The notes beneath the pieces were generated by a model, which was not told the origin of the DNA, searched no databases, and saw only the letters and a list, made by a program, of their open reading frames with translations. Positions 18,766 through 25,636 of a stretch of DNA of 64,000 nt are shown in pieces. Each line of letters begins with the position of its first letter. Within the stretch, counting starts at the first letter, position 1. The position numbers and the translations under genes are program-made. Origin of the DNA: Acidovorax kalamii (GTDB lineage: Bacteria; Pseudomonadota; Gammaproteobacteria; Burkholderiales; Burkholderiaceae_C); assembly GCF_002245625.1 (NCBI RefSeq), contig NZ_NOIG01000003.1, forward strand, positions 62,001 through 126,000. The letters are read 5' to 3'.

Positions 18766-19242
18766 TTACCGCAGTTCAAAAAAGCGCATGGCCACGGCGT
18801 CGGGGTAGCGTGCGCCCGTGCCCACAAACATGCGCTCGGCTATCCAGGACAGCGCGGGCGACGCCGTCTCGAAACTCGGGCTGCAGCGGAAGTAGACCTG
18901 CGCCGGGTCCACCAGCTCGCCGCGTACCAGGCGGGCAATCAGCTCGGCCGGGCCCGAGCGCACGGCACGGTTTTGCACATAGATCAGGTCGCCCCCATCG
19001 GTCTCCAGCACATAGCGCGCGTCCAGCTCCGACAGCCGGTCGTTCACGATGAGCTGGAAGTCCGCGCCACCGGGCAGCACCCGCGCGCTCCAGCCATCGC
19101 CGGTGGCGGTGCCACCCAGGATGGGGATCAGCCTGCGCAGGCCGTGCACGGTGTGGCCTACCTCCTGAGGGGTGCCGACCTCCACGCGGAGGTCGGCAAA
19201 GAATTTGAACTGCGGATTGGGCAAAGGCATGGGTTCAGACAT
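18766..19242 (-). CDS. DUF3237 domain-containing protein
   Basis: A 158-residue soluble protein from ATG 19242 (MSEPMPLPNPQFKFFADLRVEVG). It matches the DUF3237 pattern, a beta-barrel protein of unknown biochemistry often found near aromatic-compound genes: GLRRLIPILGGTATGDGWSARVLPGGADFQ, then ETDGGDLIYVQNRAVRSG, then PAQVYFRCSPSFET. The open frame reaches 19368, but the extra residues are low-complexity and lie over a probable operator. It is first in a run followed by the Bug receptor (68-bp gap) and the tannase-like gene, and diverges from the LuxR regulator. Confidence 0.85.
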   Translation of the reverse strand: MSEPMPLPNPQFKFFADLRVEVGTPQEVGHTVHGLRRLIPILGGTATGDGWSARVLPGGADFQLIVNDRLSELDARYVLETDGGDLIYVQNRAVRSGPAELIARLVRGELVDPAQVYFRCSPSFETASPALSWIAERMFVGTGARYPDAVAMRFFELR

Positions 19243-19276
19243 GGACCTAGCGTAAGTCCCGTTGCTGGTGCGGCCT

Positions 19277-19294
19277 GTCATCCCAGAAGATGAC
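19277..19294. promoter_or_regulatory. Inverted repeat between the DUF3237 and luxR genes
   Basis: GTCATC-CCAGAA-GATGAC is a perfect 6-6-6 inverted repeat in the 149-bp divergent region. It overlaps a second pairing, ATCCC with GGGAT. It is a plausible binding site for the adjacent LuxR-type regulator controlling the esterase genes; this is inference from symmetry and position. Confidence 0.5.
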
Positions 19295-19391
19295 GGGATA
19301 ACCCCAGTGCCCTGCCCCGGCCTGGGCCGTTTTTTCAGCGCACACTCCACGCTTTGGCCCACCGTCACACCCCCAATTTCTGACCAGTTTC

Positions 19392-20294
19392 ATGCGGCAG
19401 TGGCTTCCCCCCTCCTTGCAGGCGGCACCTGGCCGCCAGGTGCTGAACAGTACGGCCAGCCAGACGCTGGCCAGCATGGTCCACCGCCTGGGTGGCCAGG
19501 GTTTTGCGCCCGGCCTGCTGGAGGACCTGGAGCCCGTGCTGCCCGCCGCGTCCTGGTCGGTGTACCGCACCGGCCACCGCTGCAAGCCCACGCTGTTCAT
19601 GTCCGCCAGCCGGGGCGTGCCTGACACCACGCAGGACTGCTGGTGGGCCTACCTCTCGGGCCCCTACCGCAGCGACCGCACCTGGGGCCGCTCTTTCGAC
19701 GAAGTGCCGCTGGCCGCCCCCGAGACGCGGCTGTGCCACGTGACTGCGACCGAGGTGGAGGGCGAACACCGCGCCCGGGTGTACGAAGCCCATGGCGTGG
19801 CCGAGCGCGTGTCGGTCGTCGAATATGAAAGCGATGGCTCGGTATTTGCCGTCAACTTCTACCGCCACCAGCACCAGCGCGCCTTCAGCGACCGTCAGAT
19901 CAGCGCCTTCGAATCCGTGGCACCCGTGCTACTCGCGCTCACGCGCAAGCACATCGACCTGTCGCACCCCCAGGCCCCCGCAGCAGCGCCTTGGCACGAG
20001 GCCACCGGGGCGGACTTGGCGCAGGCATTGGCGCTGCCCGTCGACGCAGCCCTGGCACCCCTGGCCGCCGACGGCCTGCCCGTGCTGCGCATGCGCCTGG
20101 TGCGCCTGCAGGCCGAGCTGACCGACCGCGAACTGGACGTGTGCGCCCGCCTGCTGCAGGGCATGACGCACGAGGGCATCGCCACTGACCTGGGACTGAG
20201 CGTGCCCACCGTCAAGACCTACCGCAACCGGGCCTTTGCGCGCCTGGGCATCCACTTCCGCAACGAGCTGTTTGCGCGGGTGCTGGGCGGCTGA
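19392..20294 (+). CDS. LuxR-family transcriptional regulator
   Basis: A 300-residue one-component regulator. The C-terminal helix-turn-helix (about 238-297) reads LTDRELDVCARLLQGMTHEGI, then ATDLGLSVPTVKTYRNRAF, the classic LuxR/GerE layout. The N-terminal 200 residues resemble a ligand-sensing domain, with hydrophobic and aromatic stretches (CWWAYLSGPYRSDRTWG), but no named family is certain. It is not obviously an acyl-homoserine-lactone receptor. It is transcribed divergently from the DUF3237-Bug-tannase run and is the likely regulator of it. ATG 19392 is accepted because it is the first in frame; no strong ribosome-binding site is seen. Confidence 0.83.
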   Translation: MRQWLPPSLQAAPGRQVLNSTASQTLASMVHRLGGQGFAPGLLEDLEPVLPAASWSVYRTGHRCKPTLFMSASRGVPDTTQDCWWAYLSGPYRSDRTWGRSFDEVPLAAPETRLCHVTATEVEGEHRARVYEAHGVAERVSVVEYESDGSVFAVNFYRHQHQRAFSDRQISAFESVAPVLLALTRKHIDLSHPQAPAAAPWHEATGADLAQALALPVDAALAPLAADGLPVLRMRLVRLQAELTDRELDVCARLLQGMTHEGIATDLGLSVPTVKTYRNRAFARLGIHFRNELFARVLGG

Positions 20295-20321
20295 CGCTGC
20301 TCTGCAGCCCTTTCACTCAGA

Positions 20322-20765
20322 TCAAACGCCTGGAACCCAGGGCGGCGGCCGTCGCCGGATGGTCTGCGCCTTCACGATGGCCGTGTTGGTCTGCGCCTTG
20401 TCGGCAATGCGGTCCAGCACCCCGTCCAGCTGCTCGATGGACCGCACAAACACCCGGGCCACAAAACAGTCGTCGCCCGTGACCTTGTCGCATTCGCAGA
20501 ACTCGGGGGTGTCGCGGATCAGCTGCTCCACCGCCGCCAGCTGGCCCGGCAGCGGCCGGATGCGCACGATGGCCTGCAGCTGGTAGCCCAGCGCGCGTGG
20601 CTCGATGTCTACCGTGAAGGCACGCACCACCCCGCGTTCTTCGAGCCGCCGCAGGCGCTCGGACACGCTGGGCGACGACAGACCCACCCGCTCGCCCAGC
20701 TCCTTGAGCGAAGTACGGGCGTCCTGGTGCAGCTGGGTCAGGATGGCTTGGTCGATGGCGTCCAT
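20322..20765 (-). CDS. Lrp/AsnC-family transcriptional regulator
   Basis: A 147-residue regulator with the family's two parts. The N-terminal winged helix-turn-helix (DQAILTQLHQDARTSLKELG, then ERVGLSSPSVSERLRRLEERG) is followed by the C-terminal RAM ligand-binding domain (ALGYQLQAIVRIRPLPGQL, then DDCFVARVFVRSIEQLD). It probably senses an amino acid and acts as a dimer or octamer. It is divergent from the DMT-family exporter, and such pairs usually mean the regulator controls the exporter. An inverted repeat between them (20799-20815) is a candidate site. Confidence 0.93.
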   Translation of the reverse strand: MDAIDQAILTQLHQDARTSLKELGERVGLSSPSVSERLRRLEERGVVRAFTVDIEPRALGYQLQAIVRIRPLPGQLAAVEQLIRDTPEFCECDKVTGDDCFVARVFVRSIEQLDGVLDRIADKAQTNTAIVKAQTIRRRPPPWVPGV

Positions 20766-20798
20766 GGTGCAGAGGTGAAATTGAAGAAATGCCTCAGA

Positions 20799-20815
20799 TT
20801 ATCAGGAGAGGATAA
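20799..20815. promoter_or_regulatory. Candidate Lrp/AsnC operator
   Basis: TTATC (20799-20803) and GATAA (20811-20815) form an inverted repeat with a 7-bp spacer. The repeat sits inside an AT-rich stretch of the 136-bp region shared by the divergent lrp-like and DMT genes. Spacing and AT-richness suit the family; binding is inferred. Confidence 0.5.
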
Positions 20816-20901
20816 AAAATCACCTAATACAAGGCATTCACTGCACGGCTTCTGTTTCCTATAGTTCTGCCATCACCACACAGGGCAACAGGCACACAGG
20901 T

Positions 20902-21816
20902 ATGGACAAGAAAACACAGGGCACGCTGGAGATGAGCGCCGCCATGGCCATCTCAGGGACCATCGGCTGGTTTGTTGTGCAGTCGGGCCTGCCCGCGCTG
21001 GAGGTGGTGTTCTGGCGCTGCGCTTTTGGCGCCGTGGCCCTGGGCCTGGTGTGCTGGGCCATGGGGCTGCTGCGCGGCATGACCTGGCGCATCGCCCGCT
21101 GGGCCGCGCTGGGCGGCGTGGCCATCGTCACCAACTGGCTGCTGCTGTTCGGCGCCTACTCCCATGCCTCCATCTCCGTCGCCACAGCGGTCTACAACAC
21201 GCAGCCGTTCATGCTGGTGGTCTTTGGCGCCCTGCTGTTTGGCGAGCGCGTCACGCTGGCCAAACTCGGCTGGCTGGCCATGGCCTTTGTGGGCATGCTG
21301 CTCATCGTGCAGGCCAAGCCCGGTGCGGGCCTGCCGGGCGGCGACTACGCCCTGGGCATTGCCATGGCGCTGGGTGCGGCGTTCTTCTGGGCCGTGGCCT
21401 CGGTCATTGCCAAGCGGCTCACGGGCACACCGCCGCACCTGATTGCGCTGGTGCAGGTGGCTGTGGGCGTGCTCATGCTCGCGCCTTTTGCCCGGCTGGG
21501 CACCCCGCCGCAGGGCGCCAGCACCTGGCTGCTGCTGGTCACCCTGGGCGTGGTGCACACGGGCCTCATGTACATCCTGCTGTACGGCGCGGTACAAAAG
21601 CTGCCCACCTACCTGCAGGGGGCGCTGTCGTTCATCTACCCGGTGGTGGCGATCGGCGTGGACTTCGTGGCGTTCGGCCACCGGCTGCAGCCCGCGCAGT
21701 GGCTGGGCGCAGCGGCCATCTTGCTGGCCGCCGCCGCAATGAACCTCCAGGCCACCCGGGGCCGCCCCGCCGTGCAGCCCGCCCCTACTGGGATTGGCAA
21801 CACCAGGCCCCGGTAG
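20902..21816 (+). CDS. DMT-superfamily (EamA) permease
   Basis: A 304-residue inner-membrane transporter with two EamA repeats and about ten membrane helices. Typical segments are ISGTIGWFVVQSGLPALEVVFWRC near the start, NTQPFMLVVFGALLFGERVTL ending the first repeat, and SFIYPVVAIGVDFVAFGHRL ending the second. Family members commonly export amino acids or other small metabolites. The divergent Lrp-type regulator supports an amino-acid-related substrate, but this is an inference. Confidence 0.92.
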   Translation: MDKKTQGTLEMSAAMAISGTIGWFVVQSGLPALEVVFWRCAFGAVALGLVCWAMGLLRGMTWRIARWAALGGVAIVTNWLLLFGAYSHASISVATAVYNTQPFMLVVFGALLFGERVTLAKLGWLAMAFVGMLLIVQAKPGAGLPGGDYALGIAMALGAAFFWAVASVIAKRLTGTPPHLIALVQVAVGVLMLAPFARLGTPPQGASTWLLLVTLGVVHTGLMYILLYGAVQKLPTYLQGALSFIYPVVAIGVDFVAFGHRLQPAQWLGAAAILLAAAAMNLQATRGRPAVQPAPTGIGNTRPR

Positions 21817-21897
21817 CCCAGCGGTGGCTGCGGAACAGCCACGTTTTTCATCCCCAGTCAGCGCCCCCGGACCTGCTCCGGCGTGGCGCTGGCGGCG

Positions 21898-21914
21898 CTT
21901 CATGTCCACTTAAT
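21898..21914 (+). promoter_or_regulatory. OmpR-type direct-repeat box upstream of the PepSY gene
   Basis: CTTCAT (21898-21903) and CTTAAT (21909-21914) repeat with an exact 11-bp period, the spacing used by tandem PmrA/QseB-class response regulators. It lies 73 bp before the PepSY start, at the head of the gene run that encodes such a regulator. Autoregulation is inferred. Confidence 0.5.
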
Positions 21915-21986
21915 CTTGACCGCGCCCAATGCAGTTCGTGGGCAGTCAGTCCACATCTTCACCAACACGGACACAGAAACCTCACC

Positions 21987-22244
21987 ATGAAACTGCACAT
22001 CACCGCCCTTGTTCTTGCACTCAGCTCCGCTGCCGCACTGGCAGGCCCCGCCTGCAATGCCCCCGAGGGGACATGGATGAAGGAAGCCGACTTCAAGGCC
22101 GGGCTCGAAAAACAGGGCTACCAGATCCGCACATTCAAGGTCAGCAAAGGCAAGTGCTACGAAATCTATGGCCTGGACAAGGCGGGCAAGAAGGTGGAGA
22201 TCTATTTCGACCCCGCCACCGGCGCCGAACTGGAGCGCAAGTAA
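21987..22244 (+). CDS. Small PepSY-domain periplasmic protein
   Basis: An 85-residue exported protein. A signal peptide (MKLHITALVLALSSAAALA, cleavage near residue 19) is followed by a single PepSY-type unit: WMKEADFKAGLEKQGYQIRT, then KGKCYEIYGLDKAGKKVEIYF and DPATGAELERK. A mature pair of cysteines (C23 and the C of GKCYE) could form a disulphide. Proteins of this size often sit with cytochrome b561 and two-component genes, as here, and are thought to act in the periplasm, but their biochemical role is not known. Confidence 0.88.
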   Translation: MKLHITALVLALSSAAALAGPACNAPEGTWMKEADFKAGLEKQGYQIRTFKVSKGKCYEIYGLDKAGKKVEIYFDPATGAELERK

Positions 22245-22288
22245 GCGGCAGCGCCCGCGCCTGACAGACCTGACGCAGCGAGTTCCGC

Positions 22289-22834
22289 ATGAACCTTGCC
22301 CACTCCACACAAGCTCCCGAAACCCACCGGGTGTGGGACCCCTTCGTCCGCATCTTCCACTGGAGCCTGGTCGCCTGCGTGGTCCTGAACCAGTTTGTTC
22401 TGGAGGATGGCAAAACCGCCCACGAGTGGGTGGGCTACACCGCCAGCGCGCTGGTACTGGCGCGCGTGCTCTGGGGCTTTGTGGGCACCCGGCATGCGCG
22501 CTTCAGCGACTTCTTTCCAACCCCCACGCGCCTGGCCGCGCACCTGCGGGCCCTGCAGCGCGGCGAGCATCCGCACCACGACGGCCACAACCCGCTTGGG
22601 GCCGTGATGATGCTGGCGCTGATGGCGCTGGTGCTGGCCCTGGGTGCCACGGGCTGGATGCAGACGACCGACGCTTTTTTTGGCGAAGAGTGGCTGATGG
22701 AGTTGCACGAAGCCTTGGCCCACGGCTTGCTGTGGGCGGCGGGGCTGCACGCGGCGGCGGCCATCGTCATGGGTCGGCTGGAGCGGGTGCGCCTGGTGCG
22801 CGCGATGGTCACCGGCGTGAAGCAGCGCTTCTGA
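22289..22834 (+). CDS. Cytochrome b561-family membrane protein
   Basis: A 181-residue inner-membrane b-type cytochrome of the prokaryotic b561/Ni-Fe-hydrogenase type. About four helices are visible. Likely haem-ligand histidines lie in VRIFHWSLVACVV, TAHEWVGYTASALVL and LHEALAHGLLWAAGLH. It should shuttle electrons between quinol and a periplasmic partner. It follows the PepSY gene by 44 bp and precedes the response regulator by 20 bp, so all appear to form one unit. Confidence 0.9.
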   Translation: MNLAHSTQAPETHRVWDPFVRIFHWSLVACVVLNQFVLEDGKTAHEWVGYTASALVLARVLWGFVGTRHARFSDFFPTPTRLAAHLRALQRGEHPHHDGHNPLGAVMMLALMALVLALGATGWMQTTDAFFGEEWLMELHEALAHGLLWAAGLHAAAAIVMGRLERVRLVRAMVTGVKQRF

Positions 22835-22854
22835 CGCGGAAGAAAAGGAAACGC

Positions 22855-23520
22855 GTGCGATTGCTGCTGCTGGAAGACGACCCCACACTGGGCGAAGGAC
22901 TGCGGGATTTTCTGCAGCACGACGGCCACCGGGTGGACTGGTGCACCACCCTGGCGCAAGCCAGGGCCCTGGTGTCCGAGCCCTATGACGCCTGGCTTCT
23001 GGACTGGAACCTGCCCGATGGCTCGGCACTGGACTGGCTGCGCAGCCTGCGTGCCAAGGGCGGCCGGACACCCGCCCTGGTCCTCACGGCGCGCGACATG
23101 CTCAGCGACCGCATCCATGGCCTGGACAGCGGGGCTGACGATTTTCTCGTGAAACCGTTTGCGCCCGAGGAACTGTGCGCGCGGCTGCGGGCCCTGTCGC
23201 GCCGGATCACCGGTGGCGCACCCTGCAAGGCGTTTGGCGCCGTCGATGTGCGGCTGGCCGACAAGGAGGTGCGCCTGCACGGCCTGCGGGTGGAGCTGAC
23301 GGCGCGCGAATGGGCTGTGCTGGAGGCCCTGGTGCTGCGCGCGGGGCGCACGGTGTCGGCGCCTGACCTGCAGGCGCTGGTGCTGGGGCTGGACAACGAC
23401 CTCAATAGCAATGCGCTGCAGGTGCATGTCTTCCACCTGCGCAGCAAGCTGGGCAAGGACCTGATCCAGACCGTGCGCGGCCTGGGCTATCGGATGGCCG
23501 CCCCCGGCCTCCCGGACTGA
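22855..23520 (+). CDS. OmpR-family response regulator (QseB/PmrA-like)
   Basis: A 221-residue response regulator with a GTG start at 22855, supported by AAAAGGAAA at 4-12 bp upstream. The receiver domain carries the acidic pair ED at 7-8, phospho-acceptor D50 in WLLDWNLPDG and K near 101 in DDFLVKPF. The C-terminal winged helix (LTAREWAVLEALVLRAGRTV, then HVFHLRSKLG) binds DNA. Its partner kinase starts 13 bp after the stop. The CTTCAT-N5-CTTAAT box at the head of the run is its likely target. Confidence 0.92.
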   Translation: MRLLLLEDDPTLGEGLRDFLQHDGHRVDWCTTLAQARALVSEPYDAWLLDWNLPDGSALDWLRSLRAKGGRTPALVLTARDMLSDRIHGLDSGADDFLVKPFAPEELCARLRALSRRITGGAPCKAFGAVDVRLADKEVRLHGLRVELTAREWAVLEALVLRAGRTVSAPDLQALVLGLDNDLNSNALQVHVFHLRSKLGKDLIQTVRGLGYRMAAPGLPD

Positions 23521-23533
23521 GTGCAACCACCAC

Positions 23534-24835
23534 ATGGTCAACAACACCCGATTGCCGTCCATCCGGGGCCGCCTGATCCAGTCGCTGCTGTGGTCCTCGG
23601 TCGCGTTCGGCCTGCTGACGGCCCTGGTGGTCTGGTTGGTGATCGCCCACGAAATGGGCGAACTGATGGACCAGGAACTGCGCGAAACCTCGGAGATATT
23701 CCACAACGTGCTCGCAGCCCAGCCCGGCTTTGCCTATGGAGCTTCCAGCGCCACCCAGCATTTCGACTACGAAAAACACCTGATCTGGCAGGTGGTCGAT
23801 GCGTCCACAGGCCAGGTCCGGAGCCGTTCACACAAGGCCCCCGCCACGGCCCTGCAGACAGCGCCTACGGCCCAGGTTGCGTGGACGGCCGATGGCCGGT
23901 GGCGCGCGTTTTCGTCGGCCTTCCCACAAAGCCCCCGGCACTTTCTGGTGGTGGCCCAGAGCCGGCAAGAGCGCAACGAGGCGCGCAGCGAGGTGGTGCT
24001 CTACACCCTGGTGGCCGCCCTGTCCATGGGCCTTTTTTCTGCGCTGTGGATGAACTGGCGCATCCGCCAGGAGCTTCGGCCCCTGGCCACCCTGAGCCAC
24101 GACGTGCAGCGCTACGACCCGCTGCACCCCGACACCGCGCCCCGCGTTGAGCCCAGGGCCGAGCTTTTGCCCATCGAGCAGTCCATCGCGGACCTGGGGC
24201 ACCGGCTGGCGCGGCGCATCGTCAGCGAACGCGCCTTCACCGCTCATGCTGCCCATGCCTTGCGCACGCCCGTGGCGGGCATCGACGTGCAGCTGGCTCT
24301 GGCGATCAAGGAGGCGCCCGAACCCCTGCAGCCCCGGCTGCAGCGCGCACGCGAGGCGGCAGGCCGGCTGGGGCGCGTGATGCAGGCGCTGCTGACGATG
24401 TTCCGCAGCGGCGTCGAGCCACAGCGCCAGGACGTGGATCTGCGCCAGCTGGTCGATGCGCTGGCCTTTCACGACATGGCGATCACCATCCACCAGCACA
24501 CGCGGCTCGCGGCCGACCCGGACCTGCTGGCGGCAGCCCTGCTGAACCTGCTGGACAACGCGCACCGTTTCCATGCCCGACAGGTCACCATCACCACACT
24601 GCAGGCAGGCGCACACAGCATCCTGCGCGTACAGGACGATGGCGATGGCTGCCCGCCCGCCACCTGGGCCCTCTTGCAACAGGCACTGCAGCAGCAAGCC
24701 TATGGCGACGGCAGCGCGATGCGCGGCCTGGGCCTGGTGCTGGCAGACCTGGTGGCCCGCGCACACGGCGGCCAGACCGTGTTGCCAGAATGTGTATCAG
24801 GCTTCACCATCGAACTGCACTGGCCCGCCCCATGA
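23534..24835 (+). CDS. Sensor histidine kinase (QseC-like)
   Basis: A 433-residue inner-membrane kinase. TM1 spans about 17-38, a periplasmic domain about 39-152, TM2 about 154-174, then a HAMP-like linker. The H-box is FTAHAAHALRTPVAGID with phospho-acceptor H241. The ATP-binding part has the N-box LLNLLDNAHRF and glycine-rich segments QDDGDGCPP and GLGLVLADLVARAHGG. The H-box has A instead of the usual E after the histidine (HAL rather than HEL), which may lower phosphatase activity. Partner of the regulator immediately upstream. Confidence 0.9.
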   Translation: MVNNTRLPSIRGRLIQSLLWSSVAFGLLTALVVWLVIAHEMGELMDQELRETSEIFHNVLAAQPGFAYGASSATQHFDYEKHLIWQVVDASTGQVRSRSHKAPATALQTAPTAQVAWTADGRWRAFSSAFPQSPRHFLVVAQSRQERNEARSEVVLYTLVAALSMGLFSALWMNWRIRQELRPLATLSHDVQRYDPLHPDTAPRVEPRAELLPIEQSIADLGHRLARRIVSERAFTAHAAHALRTPVAGIDVQLALAIKEAPEPLQPRLQRAREAAGRLGRVMQALLTMFRSGVEPQRQDVDLRQLVDALAFHDMAITIHQHTRLAADPDLLAAALLNLLDNAHRFHARQVTITTLQAGAHSILRVQDDGDGCPPATWALLQQALQQQAYGDGSAMRGLGLVLADLVARAHGGQTVLPECVSGFTIELHWPAP

Positions 24836-24875
24836 GCCCGCATCCGAGCCAAACAACAACCCCAAGAGCCGCCCG

Positions 24876-25598
24876 ATGAAAAGCCGTCACCAACCCCGCA
24901 CCCCCTCCCGCATCGTGCCCTGGTGCCTGGCGCTGCCGTGTATCGCCGGTGCCCTGCATGCCCATGCCGAAGCGCCCATGCACACCGACGATGCAGGCAC
25001 GCTGGCCCAGGGCGCGCTGAAACTGGAAGGCACCCTGGGCCGCGACGCCCAAACCCGCAGCAGCGAGCTGCTGTTTGGCATGGGGCTGCTGCCCGGCCTG
25101 GAGATGGAGGTGTCGCTGGCCCACGGCCGCGACAAGGGCCAGAGCCCGGCCACCACGCTGCAGGGCCGGGGCTGGGGGGTGAAGTGGGTGCCTATCCAGA
25201 ACGATGCGGGCTGGTCGCTGGGCGCCCGGGTCGACCTGGGCCACACCCGCGTGCGCGACGACGCCACCCCGGCACATTTTTCAGAGCGGGCTGTCACCAT
25301 CACCGGCCTGGCCACCTACCGGTTTGCCAACGGCCAGGCGCTGCACCTCAATGCGGGCCACCACACCGTCCGCGTGCAGGGCGTGCGCCACCGCGCCGCC
25401 ACCTGGGCGGTGGGGCACGAACTGCCGCTCACCGCCCAGCTGCGCCTGACCTCTGAGGTGTTTGGCGAACAACGGTCGCGCCCCGACAAGGCCCTGGGCC
25501 TGCGCTACGAAATTGCCGAAGGGCTCAAGGCGTCCGTAGCCGTGGGCCGTGGAAATGGGCGCAACTTCAGCCAGGCGGGCTTGGCTTGGGAGTTCTGA
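24876..25598 (+). CDS. Outer-membrane beta-barrel-like exported protein
   Basis: A 240-residue exported protein with a signal peptide (RIVPWCLALPCIAGALHAHAEA, cleavage near residue 32). The mature part shows alternating beta-strand patterns: ALKLEGTLGRD, LEMEVSLAHGRD, WSLGARVDLGHTRV, LRLTSEVFGEQ and LKASVAVGRGN. It ends in the aromatic residue F (GLAWEF), typical of outer-membrane barrels. The opening TDDAGTLAQGALKLE resembles transporter or phenol-degradation-associated barrels. It follows the kinase gene by 40 bp and probably belongs to the same transcription unit. Function unknown. Confidence 0.75.
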   Translation: MKSRHQPRTPSRIVPWCLALPCIAGALHAHAEAPMHTDDAGTLAQGALKLEGTLGRDAQTRSSELLFGMGLLPGLEMEVSLAHGRDKGQSPATTLQGRGWGVKWVPIQNDAGWSLGARVDLGHTRVRDDATPAHFSERAVTITGLATYRFANGQALHLNAGHHTVRVQGVRHRAATWAVGHELPLTAQLRLTSEVFGEQRSRPDKALGLRYEIAEGLKASVAVGRGNGRNFSQAGLAWEF

Positions 25599-25636
25599 CC
25601 GGGGCGCCGTGACTGCCACGGCACAATCGGCGGCCT

